NCBI RefSeq assembly: GCF_000189635.1
Contig: NW_002476031.1
Span: 22,668 to 86,667 of the forward strand
DNA: 64,000 nucleotides
Origin: Tetrahymena thermophila SB210
Taxonomy: Eukaryota > Ciliophora > Oligohymenophorea > Hymenostomatida > Tetrahymenidae
Direction: 5' to 3'
The notes under the pieces are model-generated. The model made no database searches. It had not been told where the DNA came from and worked only from the letters and a program-made list of their open reading frames with translations. The position numbers were made by a program, and so were the translations under genes. The first letter of the stretch is position 1, and each line of letters opens with the position of its first letter. Shown in pieces: positions 1-14,800 of the stretch.

Positions 1-3000
1 TTTAGTTTTTCTTAACGTAGATTTCATGGCATAAGGACTTGGATCTTCTTCAGAAACAGCCATGTACAGTTGGAATTGATTTCCATTAAGATTGTTAAAC
101 AAGAATTAAGAATATTTAGTGCTATTTGTAAAACTAATCTGAACTCCATAGGGCATATCTTTTGATTAGTAATTCTTGCCTTAAATCAGCGAATAAGATG
201 TATAACTATCAAATGCTGATTGTTGGGTAGTATCAGTAAGCTAATTATCTAAGCCAACATATAAAAAGCCATTTGCTGTGATCCTGATTTAAGTTATATT
301 CAATGTACTTGATACTTAATTGACATCTATGTAATACTACTCATTGATAGTTGGATACTAAGTAGTCTTTTATACTTAAGAGAGAGTGCCTACTTATGAA
401 AGGCCTGTAAACGGATAAGACAATGAACTTTAAGGTAAATTCAAATCCCATTCAGTGAAATAATAGTTACTATAATCAGTTATGAATTTTTTAAGACTAA
501 AAACAAATGTCTGTACTTATACTGCAGAAAGTAATATCTAAGTAACATAGTCTTAAGGACTATTCCAATCAGGTATAAAGTAAATAGTCAAAGAACTACG
601 AGGATTTTGCTTAACATTTGCAATATTACCTTATGAGTTACCAAAGTCATACTGGTTTAGATAGTTATCACATGTAACTCTATCATCTGTATAAACACTT
701 GTTGGTGGTATGTGCAAAAATGTGCTGATATAACAAGCTAACTTAATTTTATTAGGCAAATCGATAGGCGTATTGAATGTTAATGGAATTTTGGTGATTA
801 TTCCTCCATTGTTTGCAGTAGTAATTTAATAGCTCAGAATATTTACTGATTACTAATTAAAATTATTGAGGCATATAGATGATATAGTATAATTTTTGGA
901 GCTCATCAAATTAGATATCAAAATTTATGTATACTAAGCATTAGGGTTACTTAAAGCAAATCCATATTATAATTGCTATTAGGTATTAGACTGGAAATTA
1001 TAGAAAGTTTCTGCTCTTGATATAATTTCAGCTCTTAATTAATCATAATATGATTGAGGTTAAGTTGTAGTAGTTGTTGTAGACAAGCTGTAAACATTAG
1101 TAAGTTCTACTTTGTAATAAATTACACCATATTGAGGGCAATATGGACGATATAAAACAAAAGTTGAGTTCACTTAATCTAATTAGGGTGATAACATTCT
1201 AAATTACACACCACTATAGCTTATTTAATTAACTTCAAGGAGAAGATTTTAAGGCAATCCAAAATAATTATTATTAGAGTTAACAGTTAACTAAACGTAA
1301 ACTTGAGTACCTACAATTGAATTCAAACCAGCTTAGAACTTAAAGACAATACTTTAATTAGTATTTGATGAAGATATTGTTTTAGTTGCTGTTGCTGATA
1401 AAGTTCCAGAACTATTCACTACAGAAATATCATAAGTTGAAGATTGTAAAACAGTGAGAGTTACACTAACATCTTGAGTAATAACAAATCCTTACTACTA
1501 GAAAGATACAATCAATGGATTAGAATACCCGTTTTTAGGTACATAGAATGGAGTATTTGCATTCGAAAACACTATGTTCTGTTAAATTTGTACTAAATTA
1601 ACATTGCAAATAGGAATTGTAGAGTAGCTATTAAAGTTATCATACGACTTCAAGAAATATACAACATAATTACCTGTTTAAATTGAAAAAAATAATTTAA
1701 TACATTTTTAATTAATGATATGAAGTATTACTAGTAGGTGTTTGTGTCTTTGCATAGATATAAAAAGAAAGCTAGCTAGCTCCAGGGGCAGCAAATGGTC
1801 TTTGAGGAATAATTCCAAAAAGTGAGTCATCTTTTAAGGCTATTTTTAGAGGATATTAAAATCTTTGATTATTCACAATATTTAAAGTTATCAATGTTTT
1901 AAAGGGCCCTTTGTTTACAGTGAAAGTATTACTAGTATCAGGATATTTCCAATTTAATACTAAAGTAGATTAATGATAATTAAATTTAAAATAGGGAATT
2001 TAATTATTTATTGCAACACTTCTTGCATAGAGAGTTTATGTACCAGTACCAGATTACACATGGAAAACCCACTACTTAGGAAGAATGCAAAGAGGCTGAT
2101 TAATAAAAAAGTAAAAAAAATTGAATATTATTAATTGAATAAAAAAACTAATTTTTGATCAAAAAAGAATTCAAAATATTTTTTTATTTATTAAGATAGT
2201 ATATTAATAAAGCTTGTTTACATTTTAAGGATTTGCAATGTTAGATAAAACCAAAGTAAAGGGCTCTACAGCAGTATTAGCAACGTCACTCCAAGTTAAA
2301 GCTAAGGTAATAAAAGTTGATACAGTTGTGGTTAATTTCAAGAATTGATTAGTATTTATCCTTCTTAAAGTGATTTATGGTGTGTAGAATTGTAATAAGT
2401 ATTTCCATTAAGATGGGAAAGTTATGTAAAATTAATATGCAGTACCTTGAGTAAAGAATCCAATTGGGAAAGTGAAGTTGAATGTTAGTGTATTTTACTG
2501 TTATACATTTGTATTTGCTAACTGGATTCCTGTGATAAAGAAATTATTATTTGGCTAGATGTTTGAAGCTATATCATTAACCGAACTATATGTGACAGGT
2601 ACTAATTACTAGCCTACATTGTTTTACTAATTCACTAAGGATATAAAGAATGTATTCAAATTAGGGTCAGGGGAAGCTATAGATGGTAATTAAACTCCAG
2701 CAATACTTACACTAAATGTACTCAAATTTGTTGGAACATTAGAAATTATCAAATTATAGGGACTCGATATTGAGCATGGTGATATTTGTGAATTAATCAA
2801 ACATTGCAAAGATGCATCTTAAACGAGTTAAGGTAAATAGGCATTAGCAAATCTAATTAAAAAGAAATTTGTTCCTTGAGTCACAGAATTTGCAACAAAG
2901 CTGAAAGTTAGAGTGCAGATAGAGCCGTAAGTGTTAAAATTGCTTTTGGAAAGAGTAACTGGAGTTGTGGCCTTAGCAGAAGCTTACATGTTAGGAATAG

Positions 3001-6000
3001 TCAGTGTTGCAGGCAGTTAGATAATAGTCGTACCGTCAGATTTATACAAAGCAATTGATGGACTATTTGTGAATGAACTTGATGGTAAAATAATATTTCG
3101 ACATATTACAGTAAAGTAATTAGAGCCTGAATAGCTGATGTCCTTTTTAACCTAAAATGAGACTTTGAAATTATTAGCAGCTGTGTTAGCTATTGTAGCA
3201 AATGAGAAATAGTTGCTAACAGATCCACCTTACCAAATTTAACATTATATTTAAAGATTAACTGTATTTATATTAGCAGCAGCTAAATCACTGTTAAAGT
3301 TTACTTAAATTATTTCAGATTAAAGAAGACCTCTTTAATCATTTGTATTGAAAGAAATTCTTACAGTAGATTCAGCTGAGTAATAAGGATAATCAATATC
3401 CAAATAGCCATCAATTAAAATAAGGGGTTTTTGAGTAGCTAAATTATTATAATTTAGATAGCTGGGATATTATAAGGAAGCCTAAGTTTGGTCAATTAAT
3501 ACTTAGTCTTTAGTCATCGTTTAAATTAAAAATAAGTTATTGCTCTGAGGCTATGTTGGAGCATCATTTCCATAGTGGAAAATTTGCATAAATCCTCCCG
3601 GTAAAATGTTAGTTCCTGATGATAAGCTCTAAAACTAGAATAAAATAACTTAATTTTAACCTGTTGGTTAGCTCACAATACAATTATGTGGAATAGAAGT
3701 TTAAAATTTGCAAGTTGTAGTTGCTAAACCTATCAGTGTTATAGGATCTTTAAAGACTATTTTAACATATCCATTTGATGGAAGAGGATTTGTTGTTGTA
3801 AATGTCCAAACTATACGAATATTTTTGGCCCACAATCTAATTGTAGGAGAAGCTGTATTCAAAGTTACCTAAATCTCGTTAGGATTTCCAATATTCTGTT
3901 GTTGATAGAGTAGTGTTGCAATTTGTCCATCTTTTTTAAGATAAAAATTTGTTAAATACTTATTTATAAATTATAAATTTTGACTGTTTTTTAATAAGCA
4001 AATTAATATAAAAAATAAAAGTAAATAAAAAGTGATTACTTGATGTTGAATAAGCAAAGCTTGTGCTGCTAGGCAGATAAAGTCCTAGTGTTTAAGGTAG
4101 TTAGAAATTTGTCACATTTACTTAGCTAACTGTAGCTGTAGTTCCCACTTCCATAGCACAGAAGAAACCGTAGCGCCAATTTTGAGTAGAAGAACCCTGA
4201 TTTTAATTATACTAAAAGGATAAGCATTTTCTTATGTTAGAAGGGAGACCACCTTACCAATAATAATTTTATTAGGCTCCTCTGAAATCATATGAAGTAA
4301 CAAATGTAAAACCTGCACCATTTTATGGAGTATCACTACTACCTGTGTTTGTACCTACTACTGTAGTTGTCTCAGTGTGACGAGCATTAATTGATATTTA
4401 AGGAGCAAGCTAGCCAACATAGTTATTTTACAGATTCATTCCATAACTATCAATTCTTAAAATACCAGTAAGCATGTAATTATTTGTAAGTGGTACAGTA
4501 TTAGCTTAAAGTTATTGGAATGAAATAAATTGAGTAGTGTCCTGTAAATTATTGCTACCTGTTAAACGGAAAACTGTGCTTGGCTGGAAAAAATAATTTT
4601 TCATGGCAGCTTGTTCAAGAGGTGATGTAGGAATCATCTCTTAATATTTCATAGTTGCTATAAAGAGAGTGACCTAGGTAATTCCAGTTATTGTTTAGAC
4701 AGGTATAAGTAACTCAAAGGGACTTCCTGAGCCAGTAGGGACTGTTGTAGGAAATTGGACTTCCACTCTTTACATGAAATTATAATTTTAATAGATATTT
4801 TAAGTTTGTTAATTCAAATTGTTAAATCCACGACACAAAGTGGGAGTGGCCCCTACAGAACTTGTGCATTAAGTTGAATAGTTTATAGTAGTTGGCGAAT
4901 CTGAGAAGAAATTCAATCCTGTAAAGAAAACAAATAGGCGCTGATTTCCATCTGTGAAATCGGTCGAACTTAAGTAACCTGCTAACCTAATAAAAGTAGG
5001 GACATTAGTTCCATCATTATTTGAATTTAATCCTCCATAAAAATTCACTAAACTATAACGTAAATTTTTTGGCTTTGGAGTGTTTATCGTGTAAGCATTA
5101 TAGATGATTGCGAATTTAAATTATGGTTAATAATTTTGAATATTATCATAAAAAAAGAAATAGAAATCTAGGGAGTTATCATCAGCATATAAAGAAGCAT
5201 GCATGCGGACAAATACTGTACGAATAGCAAAAATCATTCCTCCGGAAAACATATTCGCAATATCTGCCATTTTAGATGTTTGAACCTTTAAACGAGAGTA
5301 TTATCCAAGCTCCAAACTCTGATATTAATCAGCTGCTAAATTAGTGTTTGATGAGATAACCTAGCTGCTTTATAAATTACCATACTGGTCAATAGCAAGT
5401 CCTTTTTGTTAAAATTAGATAACTCTACTGTTTGTTACCAAATAGTAGCCTGCTCTTTAACTAGTTGGAGGAGAAGCAGCGTCATTGATGTTTGTGATAT
5501 CAGTAGGGGTTAATTGCATACAGAAAATGAGCTTTTGAGGAGTATTGTAGGTTTTTTCTGGGACTATACCTAATATACCATTTGTTGCATCACTAAAAGG
5601 ATTATAGACAGCATTAGCTTAATTTGTAATTACCTAGCTAGATATTGCTGTACTTTCTGAACCAGCTAAAAAGTAACTTTTATTAGGTACCAAAACAATA
5701 CTACTTGTTTTAGTTATCACTTGGTTTTAAACAATAGCATCTGTGAAAGGTAACATATTATTATTGGGGTTAAGTAAGAAGATTGATACTTTTGAAAAAT
5801 CAGGGCCGATTGTTGCACCGTTTACAAACATTATTTTAAATCCTATAAAATAATTCTGCTTTGCAATCATTTATCCTACGTTAAAACATTTTATAACTCT
5901 AGTAGGTCCATCATTTAAAATGCCACACTCAGTTCTGCTAGTTCCTGGAATTTCTGGAAAATTATGAATTATACTACCTTGTAAAACAGTTGCTTGATTT

Positions 6001-7498
6001 GGGGTTGCTGAAGTACTTGTGCCTACATTAAATGTTAGTTATACCTACAATCCAGCTGGAGTGCTTGTTTGGAGTGAAAATTAGAATTGAATAGAATTGT
6101 AAGTTGAGGCTGTGCCTACTGTAGCAGCATTTGTGAATATAGGCATCACTTAATTAGGAGCAGGTGTAACTGTTTCATCTAATCCCCAGCCTATCTTCAT
6201 GCTAGAAGAAAGAAGTTAAATTCCCTAGACGTATAAAAATTTAGGAGATTAACCCATTTCTAAGACATTTCTCGTATTGATCTTAAGTCTGCTGACAACC
6301 AAATCTAATTTATTTCATTAAATAATATTTTTTAATATTAATCTTTCCATTTTTTTTTAACTTAAGTAAATAAATTATTGATATTATTTATTTAATTAAT
6401 AGTACAGATTTTACTGAAACTTTAAATTTATTTAATATTTAAAAATTTATTGGTAGAATAATTTGAAAATATCTAACTGGACTAATTGTAAATTATTAAA
6501 TATCAATGATAAAATTTACTTTCTCCAGCAGAAAAAGCATAAATTGGATTTGCTACATAAATAGCAAAGCGCAAACGGCTATCTTAAAGAAGTGTAGGGT
6601 ATACTTAAATAGAAACCAAGTTATTTTAAACAATGCAACTATATTAGTCAGCAGGGAGAGCATTTACGACATACGCATTTGTTTATTTTCCAACACTTTA
6701 GCACAAGCTAGTAAGTGTTCCATCATTCTTGCTTACAAAGCTGAAAGGAGAAGAATTTCCTTAACCAAACTTTATTTCGTACAAAGAACCTCCTTATCCA
6801 TTTACATTATTCATAATATCTACAAACACTTAATATTAAGCTTAAAAGTTGTTCTAAATACTGGAATCAACCTAATAGCCTATAACTAAATTTGAAGCAG
6901 CATTATCAGATAAAGCGAAAGCAGAAAACAAATCATTTCTATCATAAATTATTGGATTACCTCCAAAACTTTATCCAGAAATAGTAACCATTGAAATATA
7001 ATTTGTGATCCCTACTGGTTAAGAAACAGGCTAATTATTACTTTGTAAAATTAAAGCATACTCAACTCCAGCTTATAATGATGCATATAGCTGGAATTAA
7101 TAAACAGTAGATGAAGCAGTCTGGGCAAATATAGTTACAGCTTACTGAGCGCTAGGATTTATGTACTGACTAGGGTTAGTAGTAGTTAAAGTATCGTTTG
7201 CAGAACAAGTAGAATAGCTAATAGGTCCTAATGTTGCTGTAAGACCCACTGCAATATTTGCATTAACACTAGTTTAGATTGCATAAGGCATAGTAATCTA
7301 TATTAAATCAGAAGAGTCCAACGGAGTCTGTAAAGTAAATACAAATGTGTACTAAGAAATCAAATTTCTATTAGAATAATCAACTATGATATCCCATCCA
7401 TTAATCTATCCACAAGAAACTAAATTGCTAATACCTATTACAGTAATGCAAATCAAATAACTTAAAATACTTTTCTAGCTAAAAGGACGGTCTTTCAT
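1..7498 (-). CDS. Large secreted Q/N/S/T-rich protein, 5' part (3' end beyond window)
   Basis: Not recognised. With the ciliate code the frame is open through five exons: 6520-7498, 4040-6304, 2222-3930, 1732-2095 and 1-1673, about 2,330 codons in the window, with no in-frame TGA. Introns (6305-6519, 3931-4039, 2096-2221, 1674-1731) are GT-AG and their phases match. The chosen ATG starts MKDRPFSQKS, followed by a hydrophobic stretch ending near SNLVSCG, a likely signal peptide. The rest is rich in Asn, Gln, Ser, Thr and aromatic residues with few Cys and many N-x-S/T sites, and reads like repeated beta-strand-rich segments. No transmembrane helix or catalytic motif was noticed. Inferred to be a secreted or surface protein of ciliate-specific type. 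The gene is truncated only by the window edge. Sure of the reading frame, unsure of the role. Confidence 0.85.
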
Positions 7499-9795
7499 TG
7501 TAAAAATCGTAATTCCTATTTTAATGGCTAGTTGGTTGACTGCTATAAAAATAATAAGATGAAACTTATTTTTATTTGTTTGTTTTTATTTACTTTGCTT
7601 ACTTAGCTTTTTCCTAATATATTATAATTAATCAATCGAATATATATATATATATTAATAAATGAATTCAATTGTTATAAGAATTTATTTGTTATTTATT
7701 AATAGCCTGACTATCCTATTTACTGAAATAATAAAATATCTCTAAATCAATTTTTTTATAAGCAAATATTGATTATAAGATTTACATGTACATAATTAAT
7801 TACTTATCTAATGTTTCGTTTCAATTCAAACTAATCTTAATGGATTAAATTTCATTCCATTATAATTAAATAATACACATAAAATAAATGTTCAGCGCAT
7901 ATTTAAAAATTATCAACCTTAAAAAATTATTTATCTAAAATATATCTTTAATTAGATCTTTCAATCTAGCTTTTTTATTTATTTTTAATACTAAACAAAT
8001 AAATCAATCCTTTTATTATTTTCTTTAAAGCAGTTATTTGCTTAAAATTAATTTACTAAAATATTTTTTTTAATTTTTTTGATAATTAAAATTGATTGCA
8101 AATTAAATTTATTTTTTAATTATAACAATAATAATATTTTTGAAAATAAAAATAATATTTATAACAGAAAAAGAAAAAGCTACAATATTAGTAAAACTAG
8201 CAACTTATAAAAACTTAAAAACTAATTTTTAAACAGGTTATAAAAGAATTGAATAATTTTACTTGAAGAAAAATAATAGTATTTATATTTAATCTAACAC
8301 AGTGGTTATATTTAATACTGATTAGTCATGTAATAAAACATCTCTCATTATTTTTTAAATATATTAATACAAAGATTTTAATTTGTAAAACTGTAAATTC
8401 TTATTTCTTAAACTATTTTACTAAAAGATTTATTATTATCAGTATTTTATTAAATAATAATTCCATAAAAATAATCTTTATATCTTCTTTTTTTTTAATC
8501 TATTTTAAAATTGTATTATAAGTTTTATATTTTTATAATTCAAATTGAAATTATTAAAATGAATTTATTGATCTTTTTTATTTCATATAATTTTTAATTT
8601 TAATGATTGGTTTTTAAAACAAATAATGTTGACTGAAAAGAATCCAATATGTTGTATTAAAGGACACATGACTTTCTTATATTTTTTTTATACTTATATT
8701 CAGTTTGAGTTTTTTTTAATAAAAGTATTGATTTCTAAAACAGCAGTATTTTCCTACAGCCAAACACAACTATTTTGTAATTTTCTTTGCTTTTAAAATA
8801 AATCAATCCATTTGCTAAAATTTAAGAAGCTTAAAGTAGCTCTAAATAAGGGATATAATTTTGTATTTTGTATTAGATTTTTAAGATTTTTCAAAATTAT
8901 TACTTTTTCTACACTCATCTTAAGGTCTAAATGCTTATTAATCATTAATATATTAATAATCCCCCTTTAATTAAAGAATAGTAAATTAATTATTCATTAT
9001 CAATAAAAATTAAATATTCTAATAATTATTTAATTAATAAACTATTGAAATAGTGTCATTTATACTGAAATTCAATTTTTAAGTCAAAATTTAACTTTTT
9101 TAAAAGTTTATAAGAAAAATTTGTTTAAATATGTTGTAAAAAAGTAAATTTTATTCATTAATTTCACATAAATTAATATTTTAACTTTTTTTTTAAAATT
9201 CAGGCAGATTTTGTAAAATTTTAAAAAATATTTATATTAAGACCTATTTTACTTTGGTCAAAAACAGGAGGGACATTAATTAATATATGGGAACCACTAA
9301 AGTTTTGGTGATATATTTTATTTCTCTCTGATTGTAGCAGATATGATTTTTTCAATATTCAAATAAATTAATTAAGTTATTACAATTATAAATTATAATA
9401 AAGTATTTAATTAAAAATATTCTAATTATTATACACATAATGTTCTAATATTTAATTATAATAGTCTCATTATTATAAACAGAATATTCTAATAAATGAA
9501 TAAAAATATTCTAATTATGATAAACATAATAATATTCCAATATTTAATTAAAATAATATCATTATTATAAGCATAATATTCTAATAAATCAATTATCATA
9601 AATATATTTTTAATTCATAGCTTAACTTTTTTAAAAAAATGAAATAGAAAAATTTTGTAAATAAAAAATGAGTTAAATATTCTAATTCAAAATAGTATTT
9701 TGGGTAAAACTGTATAAATAGTAAATTAAATTATTCATAATTTAGTAAATTTTAAATCAAAAATAAAATTCAGTAAGATAATAACAATAAAAAAA
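7499..9795. other. Intergenic, AT-rich
   Basis: No open frame of useful length was found in either strand under the ciliate code. It lies between the divergent starts of the large secreted-protein gene (-) and the TLDc gene (+), so it must hold both promoters. It contains a short (AT)n run near 7640 and the ~90-bp tandem duplication listed separately. Confidence 0.6.
9411..9592. repeat. Two-copy ~90-bp tandem duplication
   Basis: Two imperfect direct copies, about 9411-9500 and 9501-9592, each begin with TAAAAATATTCTAATTAT and end with ATATTCTAATAAAT. They lie about 200-380 bp upstream of the TLDc gene start. Function unknown; simple local duplication is the likeliest origin. Confidence 0.65.
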
Positions 9796-10956
9796 ATGGG
9801 ATCATTGAGAACAGAGACTAGTGATAGCTATACTCCTAATGAAGATATATTTAAAATCAATTATGAAGAAAAGGGTTATATGGTTTTGCTAGAAATTAAT
9901 AATCAAAAATTATAAATAACAATAATGCTAGAAGAACTTTGCTAATTTAAGTGGATGAAATAATTTACGCTTGAAGAGCTTTAAAATATAAACAAGATAT
10001 TTAATATGTTTGATGATGTAGAATAATCATTCTAACCATTCTAAAAGTGGTTTAAATCTTATATTTAAAATTTAAAAATCAAAGGTAATAGTATGTATGT
10101 GACATTCAATTTTGAGTTAGATCAGACTTTCTAAGTTTAATTTATAATCTAACTTAATTAATGTGACTTAAATTGGAATGAAATTATTTCTCAGTTAAGC
10201 TAAAAAATTGTCAACCTTGAGAAAAAATCTGAACATCAAAAAGATTTATTGGAAAAATTTTAATAATAATCTAATAAGGAAATAGAATAATTTAAGGAAA
10301 GTCACTTATTTCAAGTTTAATAGGTGCATTAAAATTTGTAAAAATAATTACAAGAATACCAATAAGATTCAAGTACCTAGATTAATTTATTGAAAAATGA
10401 AATTACTTTGCTCAAACCAAAATAGAAATTTAGCAAAATTCTATATGTAGATGAAATTGAAATGATAAAAAACTGGATTAACAAAGATAATACCTAAATG
10501 AACTTAGAGCTTATATATAGAGCAAGCGAGCATGGATTTACAATCTAAAAATTATATGAAAGATGTGTTAATAGAACTCCTTTAATTTTAGTTGTTAAAA
10601 CAACTTTGAAAAAAAGATTTGGTTTTTATACTGATCAAGCAATTAAAGACTATGGAGGCTAATATCTTACTCAAAATCCTAATAATCTTTTTATTTTTTC
10701 TCTAGATTTGAAATAAAAATACACATCAAATGACTCTAATAACTCTAATGCATTTTATTCAAATAGCGGCCATTTGGCTCTGGGTGGTGGTCATGATTTT
10801 GCTTTATATTCAAACTCTATTGATAATGCAAGTTCATATAACGCTTTTAGCGGTTATGGTAAAAACTAAGGAGTATCAGGACGTGGTATTTTAACAGGAG
10901 GAGCTTAGAATTTTACAACAATAGAAATTGAAATATTCTAAATAAAAAGAATATGA
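9796..10956 (+). CDS. TLDc-domain protein with coiled coil
   Basis: One uninterrupted exon of 387 codons (386 aa) ending in TGA; many TAA/TAG codons are read as Gln, so the standard code hides the gene. Residues 1 to about 130 form an uncharacterised N-terminal part. Residues about 130-205 are Lys/Glu/Gln-rich and predicted coiled coil (for example NLEKKSEHQKDLLEKF). Residues about 215-385 match the TLDc fold: LIYRASEHGF, PLILVVKTT, the FGFYTD segment, then SGHLALGGGHDFALY and the closing FTTIEIEIF. TLDc proteins (OXR1, NCOA7, TBC1D24 families) act in oxidative-stress protection and in binding the V-ATPase; no catalytic residues are known. An Asn/Ser-rich insert precedes the GGGHD loop. No signal peptide, so probably cytosolic. 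Start chosen as the first ATG in an A-rich context (AAAAAATGGG). Confidence 0.9.
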
Positions 10957-11840
10957 TCTTAAATAATATTTTGAAGATTTTATAAACATGAATTCCCATT
11001 AAAAAAATTGTAAAAAGGATTGGGTAATTGAATAATACTCACTAAAATTTTAAGTTCGCTTTATGGAAATAATGATATATAATTAAATTGGATAAAATTT
11101 AAAGATAATTTAGTTTTTTTTAAAACAATTTAATATATTTTATGTTAAATATTCATGGCTTAAATACTTAATAAAATTTATTTTTAAATATAATGTGTTT
11201 AATACATTTTTCACGAATATAAAATATTAAAAAACCTAATAGAGAAAAAATATTTTGATGAATTTACATCAGCTCCTTGTAAATCCTTTAAAAGAAAATT
11301 ATTATGTACAATATTTCAATTAAAAAATCTAATTATATTTAAATCATAATTAAAAAGTTTTGTAAATGTTATAACCAAATTCATCAATTATCAAAATCTA
11401 ATAAATTTATATTTTGCTATTAAAATATAAATTTTTTAATATTTTCCAAAATATTCTTTTATTTCTTAAAATTTTTAGGATTTCATCGATTGTATAGTAA
11501 AAAATAAATTTTTTTGTTTCTATTTTATTCTTTTTTATCATTATGAAAAATTTAATTTAAACTAAAAATTATTTTTCATGGAAAAATATAAATGCTTAAA
11601 ATACAATAAATTTTGATCATAAAAAAAATAAAAAAGATTAGTAGTTTTTAACTCAAAAATCTTTTCTTAAAATATTATACCAGATTATTAAAAAAAAAGA
11701 TATTTTATTTCTACAATCTAGTAAATTTGTTATGAATTGTAAAAATATAGTAAACCTGGTTAATTTTTAAATATATTAAAAAATTAAATAGAATTATTTT
11801 TTAAAAAAAGACTTGATATAAAATATTAGAAAATATATAT
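10957..11840. other. Intergenic between convergent genes
   Basis: AT-rich 3' flanks of the TLDc gene (+) and gene A (-). From about 11640 the sequence resembles the DNA just 3' of genes B (about 20040-20320) and C (about 31560-31830), for example TAGTAAACCTGGTTAAT at both 11747 and 20145. The duplicated block therefore begins here. No coding potential seen. Confidence 0.6.
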
Positions 11841-14800
11841 TCAAAATTAAAATAATAAGTTATTTTATAAAATATTTGGTTGCTTTCTCTTTCTTTTTCT
11901 GGACCAGTATTTTACTTTCACAATATTTTTGAAATTCTCTTAATGCGTCATTTCTATATCATAGTAGTTCATTATTTTTTTATTGATAACTTATAAACCA
12001 CCTCCATGAGCTAATAACAAATTCATACTCTAATTCAAATCTTCTATTTATTTTTGTTATTTTTTTTGATTTATTTTTTATTTTATAATTGTAACTAACT
12101 GCACTAATAAACCTAAAATCATGTAAATAGGTTACTCTACTAAAATTATTTGAACTACCACTATAAATATTTAACTTACTGTATCAATTTAGTTTGCATA
12201 GTTATTTAAGTCTGGTTTTGTACAGAATATATTTAATAACAAATATAGAATGTAAAGAAAAAGCCAAGAACAATACTAAACAATAAAGTAAGCATTAGTT
12301 AGCTTAGAGTAAAATGGCATATAATATGTCACTACTATTAGTTGACTCAAAGATACAACTATAGATATTATGCACACAACAAGCCAGTACTAACTCAATT
12401 AAATAAAATATGTTGGAATGATAAATGACTCAAAGAGTAATACTATTAGAATAAAATTTCTAGTTGGTTTTAGCTCTTCCTTTGTTTCAATCTATAATTT
12501 CTATTTAACAATCATGTTAAATTATTATTCTTACAAAGAAACTTTGTTAAGGAAAATGTAAAACGTGTAAAATGTTCCAACACAAATTCCAAACAAAGTA
12601 ATAATCAAAGGAATTTCAAAGATTAATTATTCAGCATTAAAATTTTTTATATATTGCTTTACTTAAGCATTTATTCCAATTATAAATATAGTCATAGTTA
12701 GCTAAAAGTACTGAATAATAAATGAGCAGAATATTATTTCATATATTTTAGTTGATTTAGATTTTATATTTTGATTTTAAATCTTAACGCTTAGAAAGTA
12801 AAATATAATAAATGAGAATAGGCATATTAAAAATAGGACCAAAGCTTATCCACAAGTAGCTAAAGTAAAATAAGCTAATCCTACAGATTCAAATTTTGCA
12901 TCATAATATTAAATATCCGTCGAATCTATATACAGCAAAAATAAGTTCAGTTACTTAAATGATTGAGATGGAAGTTAACCTAATATTTTATTTCATTAAA
13001 AAACTTTTATAAAAGCTAAATATTTTTTTTACCTTTTAAAGCATTAATTTATTCAAATATATGAGCAGGAAAATTTGTCTTGACTAAAATGAGATAACTT
13101 AATTTCTGAGATGTTAATCCACTCTATGAGACTCCAAAACTTGAGCTTGACATAACATTTTAAGCAGCATTTAAGCCAATGGAACCTACAGAAGAAATTT
13201 ACGATGTTGTTTAAGTTTATTATTGTATTTATTTGATTTTTTCATTAGTAAATACTGTAGAATTATATGTTTGGTATTATTATAAACAAGTAGAATCTTT
13301 TAGAATAAACCCATCTAAGCAAGATGTGCATTATCTATTGTTAGCAGCAGAACATGTTAGACAATTAGAATCACATGGAATACAAATACCACTTTATAAA
13401 AAAAATATTTTCAATAAACATTTATATTAATTATATTAAATACAAATTAAAATTGATTTTTTTAATAAAAATTACTTGATTAAATTACTACTGATTGGGC
13501 AAACACATTTTGTGTTTGAAGGATCCTGAATAAACGAAGAAGGGCATGGTGAAGAACAAGTTGCATTAATAGTTAGATAGTATCCAGTTATACAAGTTAC
13601 ACAAACTGTTTATGAAGAGCATTTGTCACATTGTGAAGAGCAAGGTTGACATACATCATTCAGATCTATAAATCCTGATGATATACAAGGACATACTTAA
13701 CTAAATATTTTTAATTATTTAAGGAATTTACTTTTTAGTTTATTTTAAATAATCAAAATTTGATTAATTACTTTTATAAGGTACTATAAGGGCGACAAAT
13801 ACATTTAGTATTTGTTGAATCTTTGACAAATGTAGTAGGGCACTATGAAACACAGGTATTATCTATTGTTAAGTAAAATCCAGAGGTACAAACTTTACAA
13901 ACTGTTTATGAAGAGCATTAATCACAATTAGATGGGCACTATTAGCAAACACCTAAAACATCTAAATATTAAACATTACAAGGACAAGTTTTGCTAAATT
14001 TAATATAAAATAAAATAAATCATTTTAGATATTATTATAATAAAATTATCATACTTTTAAAGAGAGCTATTACTACGGCAGATACATTTCGTATTAGTAG
14101 AATCCACAGTGAATGTAGAAGGGCAATTAGAAACACAAGTTCCATCTACAAACAAGAAATACCCATTAGAACATACAGTGCATGTTGTTTATGTGGAACA
14201 TTGATCACAATTTGATCCACATGGCAAGCAATTACCTCCTATATCTATGTAACCAGTATTGCAAGGACATGTATTTCTAATTAAAAAAAATTTTAAGTTT
14301 AAGTTATTTATTTATTAAAGTTAAAAATATTTTATCAGAATTATGAAATTTTATTTTATTTTTTTCATTAAAATTTTTAAAATTTTCATATTTAATTTAA
14401 TTAAAATAATAGAAAGTTAAACAGAGTGATTTTTTTTATTTATTTGAAATATAAAACTTTTAAATTATATTTTGATATTGTGAATTGAAAATTAAAAAAA
14501 GAATTCTTTGATAAAATAATTTTTATTTTACACTTAAAATTTACTATTAACACGACAAGCGCAATATTAATTAGAATTATCATTTACAAAAGTAGATGGA
14601 CATGGATTAACACAAGTTCCATCTAGAAATAAGTAATATCCTGAGGCGCATACCTTACAAGTATTTTATGAGGCACAATTAAGACAATTTGCAGTACATA
14701 ATTAACAATTGCCTGCAACATCAATATAGCCATTATTGCAATCACATGAATTTCTATTTAAAATAAATAATAAGTTTTTAAGGCTATTAATTTATGTTTA

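Noticed and set aside
6506..6889. A 127-aa plus-strand ORF
   Set aside because: It lies antisense inside exon 1 of the large secreted-protein gene, whose minus-strand frame is open for far longer, and it matches nothing recognisable.
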